From JAHEAO01 sp942492375 (GTDB lineage Bacteria > Pseudomonadota > Alphaproteobacteria > Rhodobacterales > Rhodobacteraceae): a stretch of 64,000 nucleotides of DNA. The position numbers and the translations under genes are program-made. How positions within the stretch are numbered: position 1 is the first letter of the stretch; every line of letters begins with the position of its first letter. Shown here one piece after another: positions 19,020-27,653 of this stretch. The stretch covers positions 186,001 to 250,000 of the forward strand of contig CALOEL010000012.1 of the NCBI GenBank assembly GCA_942492375.1. Direction: 5' to 3'. The notes under the pieces were generated by a model, which was not told the DNA's origin, did no database searches, and saw only the letters and a program-made list of their open reading frames with translations.

Positions 19020-20024
19020 TCAGCCGTCGAAATCGACCTCTTCCATGATCTTCAACGCGGCGGGGCGATGACCGGCGACGTTGGTCAGGTTGATGTCGTC
19101 GGCGGTGAACTCGCCCCAGCGTGCCACGATGTCGGAGACTTCTGCCGACGGCAGTACGGGATATTCGTTGTTGGCCTCGGCATAGATCGCCTGTGCTTCC
19201 GGAGAAACGAGGTACTCCATCAGTTGCAGCGCCTCGTCGCGGTGCGGCGCGGCCCTGGTCATGGCGACGCCGGAGATGTTCACATGCGTGCCGCCATCCT
19301 CGAAGGTCGGAAAGACGATCCGCACCGATTCCGCCCAGGGCTGTTCCTCCGGCTCGGCCAGCATCAGCCCCATGTAGTAGGTGTTGCCAAGTGAAATGTC
19401 GCATTCACCGGCCCAGATTGCCTTGACCTGGGCGCGGTCGTTGCCTTGCGGTTTGCGGGCAAGGTTCTCCTTGACGCCGGCCGCCCATTCCTTCGCCGCT
19501 TCCTCGCCGTCATGGGCGATCATGGCCGAAAGCAATGCGAGATTGTAGTCGTGCGTTCCCGACCGGGTGCAGATCCGGCCTTCCCACTTGTCCGAGGCCA
19601 GATCCTCGTAGGTTGTCACCTCGCCATCGGCGACCCGCTCTTTCGAGGCATAGACGATGCGGGCGCGGGTGGTCAGGCCGAACCACATGTCATCGCTATC
19701 GCGTAGCGGCGCGGGTATCGCTGCCTCCAGCACGTCGCTCTCGACGGGCTGGATGACGCCCGCTTCCACGATCTGCGTCAGGTTCGCGATATCCACGGTC
19801 ATCACCAGATCGGCGGGCGACCGGTCACCCTCGGCCACAAGGCGCTCGACGATGCCGTCCTCGACGAAGCCGAGATTCACCTCGATGCCGGTCTTCTCGG
19901 TGAAGGCCTCCATCACAGGCTCGATCAGTTCGGGCTGGCGCGTCGTGTAGATATTGACTTCGGCCAGCACCGGGGTGGCGCAGGCCAGGGCCGCGGACGA
20001 AAGAAGTAGGGTACGTAGGGTCAT
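19020..20024 (-). CDS. Fe(3+) ABC transporter substrate-binding protein (FbpA/FutA/IdiA type)
   Basis: The 334-residue protein begins with a Sec signal peptide (cleavage near VLA-EVN) and continues as a ferric-ion-binding fold. VNIYTTRQPELIEPVMEAF, the segment YNLALLSAMIAHDGEEAAKEW and a paired tyrosine motif (GNTYYMGLM) match the FbpA family, whose tyrosines bind iron in the periplasm. No permease or ATPase gene is adjacent, so the partners must be encoded elsewhere. The upstream promoter carries a palindrome, consistent with iron control. Confidence 0.88.
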   Translation of the reverse strand: MTLRTLLLSSAALACATPVLAEVNIYTTRQPELIEPVMEAFTEKTGIEVNLGFVEDGIVERLVAEGDRSPADLVMTVDIANLTQIVEAGVIQPVESDVLEAAIPAPLRDSDDMWFGLTTRARIVYASKERVADGEVTTYEDLASDKWEGRICTRSGTHDYNLALLSAMIAHDGEEAAKEWAAGVKENLARKPQGNDRAQVKAIWAGECDISLGNTYYMGLMLAEPEEQPWAESVRIVFPTFEDGGTHVNISGVAMTRAAPHRDEALQLMEYLVSPEAQAIYAEANNEYPVLPSAEVSDIVARWGEFTADDINLTNVAGHRPAALKIMEEVDFDG

Positions 20025-20051
20025 CGAGTAGCTCCGTTGTTTGCTGCCCGC

Positions 20052-20080
20052 TTTAAACCTGAGTCTTTTAGTCGGGTCAA
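20052..20080 (-). promoter_or_regulatory. Promoter with overlapping palindrome upstream of the iron-binding protein gene
   Basis: Read on the minus strand, TTGACC and TTTAAA are separated by exactly 17 bases. The spacer region contains an imperfect palindrome of form CCYGA-N9-TCRGG (20058-20076). The arrangement recalls iron-dependent RirA/IscR-like boxes of alphaproteobacteria, but the binding protein is inferred only from the gene downstream. Confidence 0.5.
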
Positions 20081-20092
20081 TACCCGATAAGT

Positions 20093-20923
20093 TCAGTCGG
20101 AAAAGTTTCGCTCCGCGTGCTTGACCGCATCCCAGAGCGCGTCCATCTCGGCCAGATCGGATTGCGCCGGGGTCTTGCCACGCGCCTTCAGCCCGGCTTC
20201 GACGCCTTCGAACCGTCGGGTGAACTTGGCGTTCGCGCGGCGCAGCGCCTCTTCGGGGTCGATCTTCAGGTGACGGGCCAGATTGGCGATGACAAACAGA
20301 AGATCGCCGAATTCCTCGGTGATCTCTGCCTCCGTAAGATTGTCGCGGGCCTCGATCAGCTCGCGGGCCTCCTCGGCGATCTTGTCGACCACCTCGTCGG
20401 TCGATGGCCAGTCAAAGCCCACGCGGGCGGCGCGTTTCTGCAGCTTGACCGCGCGCGACAAGGCCGGAAGTCCGGTCGCGATGCCCTCGAGCGTCCCGGT
20501 TTCGGCCCGTCCGGCGCGCTCGGCGGCCTTTATCTTCTCCCAGTCGCGGGCCTGCTGTTCGGCTGACTTGTCGCGGCCTTCGGTGCCGAAGACGTGTGGA
20601 TGACGGGCGACCATCTTGTCGGAAATCGCATCGGCGATACTGTCAAAGGTGAACAGACCCGCCTCTTCGCCCATTTGCGCGTGATAGACGGTTTGCAGCA
20701 GCAGATCCCCCAGTTCGCCTTGCAAGCCGGCCCAGTCCTGTCTCTCGATCGCGTCCGCCACTTCGTAGGCTTCCTCGATCGTGTAGGGCGCGATCGAGGC
20801 GAAATCCTGTTCGATATCCCATGGACAGCCGGTTTCGGGGTCACGCAGGCGCCGCATGATCTCTCGCAGGCGCGGCAGGCCGCCTTCGGCATTATGGACC
20901 AACCTGTCGGACGAATTCATCAT
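20093..20923 (-). CDS. mazG: Nucleoside triphosphate pyrophosphohydrolase MazG
   Basis: The 276-residue protein has two MazG all-alpha NTPase domains. The first carries GCPWDIEQDFASIAPYTIEEAYEVADAI and ELGDLLLQTVYHAQM, with the EExxE and ExxD magnesium ligands. The second carries DEVVDKIAEEARELIEA and EEFGDLLFVIANLARHL. MazG hydrolyses non-canonical or excess NTPs and influences stringent responses. ATG codons at 20923 and 20920 are both usable; longer upstream starts lack similarity. It is divergent from the M20 gene. Confidence 0.92.
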   Translation of the reverse strand: MMNSSDRLVHNAEGGLPRLREIMRRLRDPETGCPWDIEQDFASIAPYTIEEAYEVADAIERQDWAGLQGELGDLLLQTVYHAQMGEEAGLFTFDSIADAISDKMVARHPHVFGTEGRDKSAEQQARDWEKIKAAERAGRAETGTLEGIATGLPALSRAVKLQKRAARVGFDWPSTDEVVDKIAEEARELIEARDNLTEAEITEEFGDLLFVIANLARHLKIDPEEALRRANAKFTRRFEGVEAGLKARGKTPAQSDLAEMDALWDAVKHAERNFSD

Positions 20924-20987
20924 TGCCTGTGCCCCCGCTTTCAGGTTCTGTGGCCGGGTTATCGCAACCCCCGAAGAGCGAGTCCAC

Positions 20988-22148
20988 ATGCCCGTCGTCA
21001 ATCGAATCGCAGATTATTCCAGCGACATGCAGGAATGGCGCCAATGGATGCACCGCCATCCCGAGACGCGGTTCGATTGCCATGCGACCGCGGGCTTCGT
21101 CGTCGAACGGTTGCGCAGCTTCGGCGTCGACGAGATCCACGAAGGCATCGCGGAAAGCGGTGTGGTGGCGATCATCGAGGGTCAGGGTGACGGGCCGACG
21201 CTCGGGTTGCGCGCGGACATGGACGCGCTGCCGATCACCGAAACCACCGGTGCACCCCATGCCAGCGAGGTTCCCGGCAAGATGCATGCCTGCGGCCATG
21301 ACGGACACACGACGATGCTGCTCGGCGCCGCACGCTACCTTGCGGAAACCCGCGCATTCCGAGGTCGGGTCGCGCTGATCTTCCAGCCGGCAGAGGAATG
21401 GGGCGGCGGCGCCGATGTCATGGTGCGCGAAGGCCTGATGGAGCGGTTCGGCATCGCGGCGGTCTATGCGATGCATAATGCACCCGGCGTGCCGTTCGGG
21501 CATTTCGTGACCACGCCGGGACCGATCATGGCCGCGGCGGACACGTTCGAGATCCATGTGCAGGGGCAGGGTGGTCACGGTGCGATGCCGCATGAGACCC
21601 GCGACCCGGTGGTCGCGACCGTGTCGATCGTACAGGCGATCCAGTCCATCGTCAGCCGCAATCACTATGCGGCCGAGGACCTGGTGATCTCGGTTACACA
21701 GATCCACACCGGCTCGGCCGACAACATCATCCCCGACACCGCCTTCATCTGCGGCACGGTGCGCAGTTTCGACAAGGGCGTGCAGGCGATGGTGATCCGC
21801 CGGATGCAGGAGATCTGCGATGGCCATGCCGTGGCCTTCGGTGTCGAAGCGCGGCTCGACTTCCAGCTCGGCTATCCGCCGACGATCAATCACGAGGCCG
21901 AGACGCTGTTCGCCGCCGAGGTCGCGCGCGAAATCTCGGGCCCCGCAGCCGTAAACGCCGCCTCCGGTCGCGAGATGGGGGCCGAGGATTTCGCTTACAT
22001 GCTGGAGGCCCGTCCCGGGGCATATCTCTTCCTCGGGCAGGGAGAAGGCGCGGGGTTGCACCATCCCTCCTACGATTTCAATGATGAACTCGCCCCCGTC
22101 GGCGCCTCGTTCTTCGCCCGGCTCGTCGAACGCGCCCAGCCGCTCTGA
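20988..22148 (+). CDS. M20-family amidohydrolase (N-acyl-amino-acid / hippurate hydrolase type)
   Basis: The 386-residue protein begins MPVVNRIADYSSDMQEWRQWMHRHPETRFD. Metal ligands are evident in MHACGHDGHTTMLLG and in AEEWGGGADVMV; a dimerisation domain with GQGGHGAMPHETRDPV follows. These enzymes release amino acids from N-acyl or N-carbamoyl forms in the cytoplasm. Two ureohydrolase genes follow on the same strand, 93 bases away, suggesting joint use of amide- and guanidino-nitrogen. The precise substrate is not known. Confidence 0.88.
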   Translation: MPVVNRIADYSSDMQEWRQWMHRHPETRFDCHATAGFVVERLRSFGVDEIHEGIAESGVVAIIEGQGDGPTLGLRADMDALPITETTGAPHASEVPGKMHACGHDGHTTMLLGAARYLAETRAFRGRVALIFQPAEEWGGGADVMVREGLMERFGIAAVYAMHNAPGVPFGHFVTTPGPIMAAADTFEIHVQGQGGHGAMPHETRDPVVATVSIVQAIQSIVSRNHYAAEDLVISVTQIHTGSADNIIPDTAFICGTVRSFDKGVQAMVIRRMQEICDGHAVAFGVEARLDFQLGYPPTINHEAETLFAAEVAREISGPAAVNAASGREMGAEDFAYMLEARPGAYLFLGQGEGAGLHHPSYDFNDELAPVGASFFARLVERAQPL

Positions 22149-22175
22149 TCGGCGATTGCCGTTTCTTCTTGATGA

Positions 22176-22187
22176 AAATATCCTCGG
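22176..22187 (+). repeat. Dispersed intergenic repeat, diverged short copy
   Basis: AAATATCCTCGG shares its core with the 21-base repeat at 10947-10967 and 31708-31728. Like copy 1 it is followed closely by a strong GC hairpin. Confidence 0.4.
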
Positions 22188-22192
22188 GGGTT

Positions 22193-22213
22193 CCGGGGGC
22201 GCACAGCCCCCGG
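22193..22213 (+). terminator. GC hairpin between the M20 gene and the first ureohydrolase gene
   Basis: CCGGGGGC and GCCCCCGG form an 8-bp stem with a GCACA loop. No T tract follows. It may reduce read-through into the downstream gene or stabilise the upstream mRNA. Confidence 0.45.
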
Positions 22214-22241
22214 TCCCGATCCAGCCAAAGGGAGCGCCGCA

Positions 22242-23213
22242 ATGGCCCTTGAAGACGCCAAGAAACAGATCGACCTTGCCTTCACACGCAAGGACCGCAA
22301 GGGGCTGGCCTTCGAGAACGCCTTCGGCGGCGCCACCTCGTTTCTCCGGCGGCAGTATACCAAGGACCTCTCAGGCGTCGATCTGGCGATCACGGGAGTG
22401 CCATTCGATCAGGCGGTGACGCACCGGACCGGCACCCGCTTCGGTCCCCGCGCGATCCGCGAAGCCTCCAGCCTGCAACCCTATGACCCGCCCTATGGCT
22501 GGAACGGATTCGATCCGTTATCCGAATTCAGCATCGTGGATTACGGCGATCTGGCGTTCGACTATGCCCATACCCCCAGCTTTCCGCGCCTCTTGCAGGA
22601 CCATATCGCGGGCATCCTGGCGGCGGGGCCGGGCACTGTGACGCTTGGCGGAGACCACTTCATCGCGCTGCCGATCCTGCGCGCCTATGCCGAGAAATTC
22701 GGCCCGATGTCGGTCATCCATATCGACGCCCATTCCGATCTCTGGGCGGATGATGACATGGAACGCATCGACCATGGCACCTTCTTCTACAAGGCGGTCA
22801 AGACCGGGCTGATCGATCCCGCACGCTCGATCCAGATCGGGATCCGCACCGACTGCGACGACTATCTGGGCGTCGAGTATATCGACGCGCGGACCGTGCA
22901 TGAAAAGGGTGTCGCCCATGCCGTGGCGCGGGCCAGGGAACTGGTCGGCGATCATCCGACCTACATCACCTTCGATATCGACGCGCTCGATCCGGCCTTC
23001 GCGCCTGGAACGGGAACCCCGGTCTGGGGCGGGCTGTCCAGCTGGCAGGCGGCCGCGCTTCTGCGGGATCTGGCCGGCATCAACTTGGTCGGCGGAGATG
23101 TCGTCGAGGTGTCGCCGCCCTACGATCCGACCGGGGCAACGGCAATCGCCGGGGCCCATGTCGCGATGGAGTTGCTGACGCTCTACTGCTGGAACCGGAA
23201 AGAGCGGGCATGA
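22242..23213 (+). CDS. speB: Agmatinase-family ureohydrolase, first copy
   Basis: The 323-residue protein has the full manganese site: GGDHFI, HIDAHSD and TFDIDALDPAFAPGTGTP. Ureohydrolases cleave a guanidino group to urea and an amine. Agmatinase (agmatine to putrescine) is the likeliest role because the GTGTPVWGGLSSWQA segment resembles bacterial SpeB. An AAAGGGAGC ribosome-binding site precedes the ATG. The next gene begins inside its stop codon (ATGA), so the two are produced together. Confidence 0.85.
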   Translation: MALEDAKKQIDLAFTRKDRKGLAFENAFGGATSFLRRQYTKDLSGVDLAITGVPFDQAVTHRTGTRFGPRAIREASSLQPYDPPYGWNGFDPLSEFSIVDYGDLAFDYAHTPSFPRLLQDHIAGILAAGPGTVTLGGDHFIALPILRAYAEKFGPMSVIHIDAHSDLWADDDMERIDHGTFFYKAVKTGLIDPARSIQIGIRTDCDDYLGVEYIDARTVHEKGVAHAVARARELVGDHPTYITFDIDALDPAFAPGTGTPVWGGLSSWQAAALLRDLAGINLVGGDVVEVSPPYDPTGATAIAGAHVAMELLTLYCWNRKERA

Positions 23214-24151
23214 CCAACCAGCCGCTCAGCGGCAACGAGATGCCGCGCTTTGCCGGGCCGAATACCTTCATGCGGCTGCCCTCTTTCACTTCGGCCGAGG
23301 GGTTGGACGTGGCATTTGTCGGTGTTCCGATGGATATCGGCACCTCTTGGCGACCGGGCGCGCGGTTCGGGCCGAAGGCGATCCGCGCCGAGAGCGCGAT
23401 GCTGCGGCCGTACAACATGGGCACCGGGGCGGCGCCGTTCGACTCGCTGATCTGCGCCGATATCGGCGACGTGGCGATCAACACATTCGATCTGAAAGAC
23501 AGCGTCTTGAGGATAGCTGTGGCCTTTGACGACATCCTGGCCCACGGCGCCGTGCCGATGACGATGGGTGGCGATCATACGCTGAGCCTGCCGGTGCTGC
23601 GGGCAATCGCGAAGAAGCACGGGCCGGTCGGGGTGATCCATGTCGACGCCCATGCCGATGTGAACCCGCATATGTTCGGCGAAGAGATCGCTCATGGCAC
23701 GCCATTTCGTCGCGCCCAGGAGGAGGGTCTGATCGATCCCAAGCGGGTTTGGCAGATCGGCCTTCGCGGCACCGGCTACACGGCCGCGGATTTCGACGAA
23801 GCGCGCGGCTGGGGGTTTCAAGTCGTTCCGGTCGAAGACCTGTGGCACAAATCTCTGTCTCCCTTGGCCGAACAGGTTCGGAAGGCGATCGGGACCGGCC
23901 CGGTCTATATCAGCTTTGACATCGATAGCCTTGATCCGGCCTACGCCCCGGGTACCGGAACGCCCGAGATTGCCGGGCTGACCACGCCTCAGGCGGTGGA
24001 ACTGATCCGCGGGCTTGCCGGGATCGACATCGTCGGTTGCGATCTCGTCGAGGTTTCGCCGCCCTACGATCCTTCCGGCAATACGGCGCTGACCGCGGCC
24101 AATCTGCTGTACGAGATGCTCTGCATCCTGCCCGGCGTCACCACGCGCTGA
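23210..24151 (+). CDS. Agmatinase-family ureohydrolase, second copy
   Basis: This 313-residue paralogue of the preceding protein keeps the manganese ligands GGDHTL, HVDAHADV and SFDIDSLDPAYAPGTGTPE. The C-terminal GLAGIDIVGCDLVEVSPPYDPSGNTAL is also typical. The differences between the two copies around the substrate pocket (ADVNPHMFGEEIAHGTPFRRA here, SDLWADDDMERIDHGTFFYKA in the first) suggest different guanidino substrates or a hetero-oligomer. Guanidinobutyrase or guanidinopropionase activity is an alternative to agmatinase. Confidence 0.83.
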   Translation: MTNQPLSGNEMPRFAGPNTFMRLPSFTSAEGLDVAFVGVPMDIGTSWRPGARFGPKAIRAESAMLRPYNMGTGAAPFDSLICADIGDVAINTFDLKDSVLRIAVAFDDILAHGAVPMTMGGDHTLSLPVLRAIAKKHGPVGVIHVDAHADVNPHMFGEEIAHGTPFRRAQEEGLIDPKRVWQIGLRGTGYTAADFDEARGWGFQVVPVEDLWHKSLSPLAEQVRKAIGTGPVYISFDIDSLDPAYAPGTGTPEIAGLTTPQAVELIRGLAGIDIVGCDLVEVSPPYDPSGNTALTAANLLYEMLCILPGVTTR

Positions 24152-24174
24152 CTCGGTTCTAGCTGAGACCTTCC

Positions 24175-24191
24175 ACCCCCGGTCCGGGGGT
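24175..24191. terminator. Palindromic hairpin after the second ureohydrolase gene
   Basis: ACCCCCGG and CCGGGGGT surround a single T, 23 bases after the stop codon. It can fold as a 6-bp stem with a five-base loop. There is no T tract, so termination is plausible but unproven. Confidence 0.4.
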
Positions 24192-24280
24192 ATGGCGACT
24201 TAGGTTGGGAGTCTTCCGAACAGGAGGCTTAGCGGGTCGGAGAGGTTGCAGCGGAAGCCGGGTGTGCTAGGTCGCTGGGG

Positions 24281-24709
24281 ATGAAATATCTTGCTCTCCC
24301 CCTCCTGATCCTCATTGCATTCGCGCTCTATGTCAGGGTCGCGCCGAGCGACCCGGAACGCTGGCATCTCGATCCCGAGACCGCTGGGGCGCCCGAGGCC
24401 GGCAGCTTCCGCACCGAGGTGACGCTGGCAGCAGAGCCGGAACGCGCGCTGGCAGCCTTTCAGTCAATCGCCATGGCCACCCCGCGCACAAGCCTTCTGG
24501 CCGGCGATCCGGACGAGGGGCGTTTGACCTTCGTCACCCGGTCGCGGATTTGGGGGTTTCCGGATTATACCACCGTATCGGCAGAGCCCGCGCCCGAAGG
24601 TGCGCGGCTTGTGATCCTGGCCCGGCTGCGTTTCGGAGGCGGCGATCTCGGAGTCAACCGGGACCGCGTCGAAGGATGGCTTGAAAGGCTCGAACCGATC
24701 GCGCGCTGA
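24281..24709 (+). CDS. DUF1499 family protein
   Basis: The 142-residue protein has an N-terminal membrane anchor (LALPLLILIAFALYVRVAP). The DUF1499 core contains FRTEVTLAAEPERALAAFQSIAMATPRTSLLAG and FVTRSRIWGFPDYTTVSAEP. The family's biochemical role is unknown. The protein probably faces the periplasm. It is 116 bases upstream of prfA on the same strand. Confidence 0.8.
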   Translation: MKYLALPLLILIAFALYVRVAPSDPERWHLDPETAGAPEAGSFRTEVTLAAEPERALAAFQSIAMATPRTSLLAGDPDEGRLTFVTRSRIWGFPDYTTVSAEPAPEGARLVILARLRFGGGDLGVNRDRVEGWLERLEPIAR

Positions 24710-24825
24710 GAGGACCAGCGCGGTGGGAAGATACGGTCGGTATCCAGCACTTGTATCCGGCCTGTCATGGCGCATGGCGCTTGGCGCCTCTTGACCCAGC
24801 CGACGCCACAGGGCAACAGGCGGCC

Positions 24826-25872
24826 ATGGTGCCCATGGACAGATTGCAGCAGATCACCGAGCGTTTCGAGTTTCTCGAGGCGAAGATGTCGGCTGGCGGC
24901 GGTGATCTGGCTGCATTGGGACGCGAATATTCCGAACTGCGCCCCGTCGTGGCCGAGATCGCCGCCTACCGCCAATTGCTGCAGGACATCGCCGACGCCG
25001 AGGTGATGCTGAAGGATCCCGAGATGCGGGCGCTTGCCGAAGAAGAACTGCCGCTGCTGCGCGAGCAGTTGCCCGAGTTCGAACAGGCGCTTCGGCTCAG
25101 CCTGCTGCCCAAGGATGCCGCCGATGCGCGTCCTGCCATCCTCGAGATCCGGCCGGGAACGGGGGGCGAGGAGGCTGCGCTGTTCGCAGGCGATCTTCTG
25201 CGGATGTATCAGCGCCACGCAGAGGCGCAGGGCTGGAAGTTCGACATCGTCGAGATGCAGGAAACCGAGCTGGGCGGCATCAAGGAAGTGATCGCCAACG
25301 TGAAGGGCGAGGGGGTCTTTGCGCGGCTGAAATATGAAAGTGGTGTGCACCGGGTGCAGCGGGTGCCAGAGACCGAGTCGGGCGGCCGCATCCACACCTC
25401 GGCGGCAACCGTTGCGGTGCTGCCCGAAGCGCAGGAGGTCGATATCGAGATCCCTGCCAGCGATATCCGGATCGACACGATGCGGGCCTCGGGCGCCGGG
25501 GGGCAGCATGTGAACACCACCGACTCCGCCGTGCGGATCACCCATCTGCCGAGCGGCATCGTGGTGACAAGTTCCGAGAAATCCCAGCATCGCAACCGCG
25601 AGATCGCGATGCAGGTCCTGCGTTCCCGCCTGTACGAGGCGGAACGGCAGCGGGTGGACAGCGAGCGTTCGGCGGCGCGGAAAAGCCAGGTGGGCAGCGG
25701 CGATCGGTCCGAGCGGATCCGCACCTACAACTTTCCGCAGGGCCGGATGACCGATCACCGGATCAACCTGACGCTCTACAAGCTCGACCAGGTGATGCAG
25801 GGCGATTTGGGCGAGGTGATCGACGCGCTGGTTGCTGACGATCAGGCGCGGATGCTGGCCGAGATGGAATGA
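24826..25872 (+). CDS. prfA: Peptide chain release factor 1
   Basis: RF1 releases the finished peptide at UAA and UAG. The start at 24826 (MVPMDRLQQITERFEFLEAK) gives 348 residues; an ATG at 24835 is a close alternative and upstream in-frame codons are not conserved in type. The hallmark GGQ loop is intact (ASGAGGQHVNTTDSAVRITHLPSGI), as is the RF1-type anticodon region. prmC overlaps its stop by four bases, and PrmC methylates the glutamine of this GGQ. Confidence 0.96.
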   Translation: MVPMDRLQQITERFEFLEAKMSAGGGDLAALGREYSELRPVVAEIAAYRQLLQDIADAEVMLKDPEMRALAEEELPLLREQLPEFEQALRLSLLPKDAADARPAILEIRPGTGGEEAALFAGDLLRMYQRHAEAQGWKFDIVEMQETELGGIKEVIANVKGEGVFARLKYESGVHRVQRVPETESGGRIHTSAATVAVLPEAQEVDIEIPASDIRIDTMRASGAGGQHVNTTDSAVRITHLPSGIVVTSSEKSQHRNREIAMQVLRSRLYEAERQRVDSERSAARKSQVGSGDRSERIRTYNFPQGRMTDHRINLTLYKLDQVMQGDLGEVIDALVADDQARMLAEME

Positions 25873-26723
25873 ACCGGATCGAGGCGGGCATGACCGGGGC
25901 AGAGGCGCAGCGGACAGGGGCCGAGATATTGGCGCGGGCGGGTGTCGCCGCGCCAAGAACCGACGCGCGCCTTCTGCTGGCCCATGCATCCGGTGTCTCA
26001 CGCGACCGTATGATCCTGATGGGCGATATGCCGATTTCAAACTATCTGGCAGATACTTACACGGCACTTCTTATGCGGCGCGCGAAGCGTGTGCCGGTGT
26101 CGCAGATTACCGGATCGCGCGAGTTCTACGGGCGCGCCTTCGCTGTCACGCCGGATGTGCTGGACCCGCGCCCGGATACCGAAACACTGATTGAACAGGC
26201 ACTTGCGGCACGTTTTGAAAGGGTTCTCGACCTCGGGACCGGGTCGGGTTGCATCTTGCTTACCCTGCTGGCAGAGCGACCCGCCGCGACCGGGCTTGGC
26301 ACCGATCTGTCCGCCACCGCACTGACTGTCGCAAGAGGCAATGCGGACGCGTTGCAGTTGAGCGACCGCGCCGAATTCCTGACCTCCGACTGGTTTTCGG
26401 CCGTCGAGGGACAATTCGACCTGATCGTCTCGAATCCGCCCTATATCGCAGAGAGTGAAATGGCGACGCTGGAGCCTGAAGTGAGGGATCACGAGCCGCG
26501 GTTCGCCCTGACGCCGGGTGGCGACGGGCTGGACGCCTACCGGGCGATTGCGGCAGGGGTTTCGGCGCATCTTGCCCCATCGGGGCGCTTGATCCTGGAG
26601 ATCGGGCCGACCCAGGCCTCCGCTGTCTCTGCGTTGTTGTCAGCCGCCGGGCTCTCTCAAATCACCGTGCACTGCGACCTTGATCGACGTGACAGGGTTG
26701 TCGAAGCGTTCAACGAGGATTAA
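25869..26723 (+). CDS. prmC: Release-factor glutamine N5-methyltransferase PrmC
   Basis: The 284-residue protein has an N-terminal helical RF-binding domain and a SAM-binding domain (RVLDLGTGSGCILLTLL). The NPPY catalytic motif is present in FDLIVSNPPYIAESEM. It methylates the GGQ glutamine of RF1 and RF2. The start overlaps the prfA stop (ATGA), so enzyme and substrate are translationally coupled. Confidence 0.95.
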   Translation: MNRIEAGMTGAEAQRTGAEILARAGVAAPRTDARLLLAHASGVSRDRMILMGDMPISNYLADTYTALLMRRAKRVPVSQITGSREFYGRAFAVTPDVLDPRPDTETLIEQALAARFERVLDLGTGSGCILLTLLAERPAATGLGTDLSATALTVARGNADALQLSDRAEFLTSDWFSAVEGQFDLIVSNPPYIAESEMATLEPEVRDHEPRFALTPGGDGLDAYRAIAAGVSAHLAPSGRLILEIGPTQASAVSALLSAAGLSQITVHCDLDRRDRVVEAFNED

Positions 26724-26744
26724 CATTGATTGCATTGATACGAC

Positions 26745-26772
26745 GTTTTCGCGGCGGTCCGCCGCAAAAAAC
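26745..26772. repeat. Inverted repeat with T-run 5' and A-run 3'
   Basis: GCGGCG and CGCCGC with a three-base loop are extended by TTTT on the left and AAAA on the right, with one mismatch. The tract polarity is wrong for an intrinsic terminator on either strand. It sits 22 bases after prmC. Confidence 0.45.
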
Positions 26773-26963
26773 TGATTGTCGCGTAGATTTGGCTTGTTTT
26801 CCCGGTTTACCCGTGCTTATTCGATGCCACGCGGTTGGCGGGACAGCGTTCGTCCCCCACGCCGGACATGCCAAAAATCCGCAGGAACCCTAGATACGGC
26901 AACCAAGCCAAGAATGGCACAGGTTCAGGCAAAGCCCAAAGACAAGGCTGGTAACAAAACACC

Positions 26964-27536
26964 ATGAGATCTTCCAAGTCACGTTCTCGGTCGAAGAACA
27001 GCAATAACCGCAATCGTTCCGTTGGGAACATCGTTAACCGGGTCTTTGACAGTTCCGGCCCCGAAGGCAAGGTTCGCGGTACGCCGCAGCAGGTCATCGA
27101 GAAATACAATCAGTTGGCGCGCGACGCCCAGCTGTCCAACGACCGCGTGGCGGCCGAGAACTTCCAACAGCATGCCGAGCACTACACGCGGATGCTGGGC
27201 GAGGCACAGCGCGAAATCGATTCCCGCCGCGAGCAGCTGGAGCGCGAGCATCAGGAGCGCCAGCAGCAGAACCGCGACGAGCAGCAGAACCAACCGCAGC
27301 AGGCGCGCGACGAACAGCAGAAACCTCGCGACGACAAGCACAGCCGGCCGCGCCGGGACCGTCGCGACGAGCACGGCACGGCCGGCCAGCCTGACGTGAT
27401 CGACACCGACAGCGGGCAGGACAGCGGACTGGTGGAAACGCCCGAGGAATCGCAGCCGAAAAAGCGGGCCCCGCGTGCGCGCAAGCCGAAAGCGTCGGCC
27501 ACGGATCGGCCGGATACACCGGAAGCCGCCGAGTAA
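26964..27536 (+). CDS. DUF4167 domain protein with glutamine/arginine-rich tail
   Basis: The 190-residue protein has a basic N-terminus (MRSSKSRSRSKNSNNRNR) followed by the DUF4167 helix segment GTPQQVIEKYNQLARDAQLSNDRVAAENFQQHAEHY. A long low-complexity, coiled-coil-like region rich in Q, R, D and E (about residues 75-140) follows. The strongly basic start suggests nucleic-acid binding. The family is found downstream of prmC in many alphaproteobacteria and its function is unknown. Confidence 0.85.
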   Translation: MRSSKSRSRSKNSNNRNRSVGNIVNRVFDSSGPEGKVRGTPQQVIEKYNQLARDAQLSNDRVAAENFQQHAEHYTRMLGEAQREIDSRREQLEREHQERQQQNRDEQQNQPQQARDEQQKPRDDKHSRPRRDRRDEHGTAGQPDVIDTDSGQDSGLVETPEESQPKKRAPRARKPKASATDRPDTPEAAE

Positions 27537-27653
27537 TCCGGCCACCCTGCGCTGTCGCGTCGCTAAACGGCAGCGCGCCTCAACTCTCCGATTCAGACAC
27601 TGTAGCCAACGGGGCTCTTGGCGCCGCTGTATTCGAACCGTCTGAGGCCTTGG

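Noticed and set aside
18913..19404. Upstream extension of the methyltransferase frame
   Set aside because: It crosses a terminator hairpin and the iron-binding protein gene in a shifted frame and lacks similarity to methyltransferases.
26745..26772. Inverted repeat after prmC as an intrinsic terminator
   Set aside because: T residues precede and A residues follow the stem on either strand, which is the wrong order for termination.
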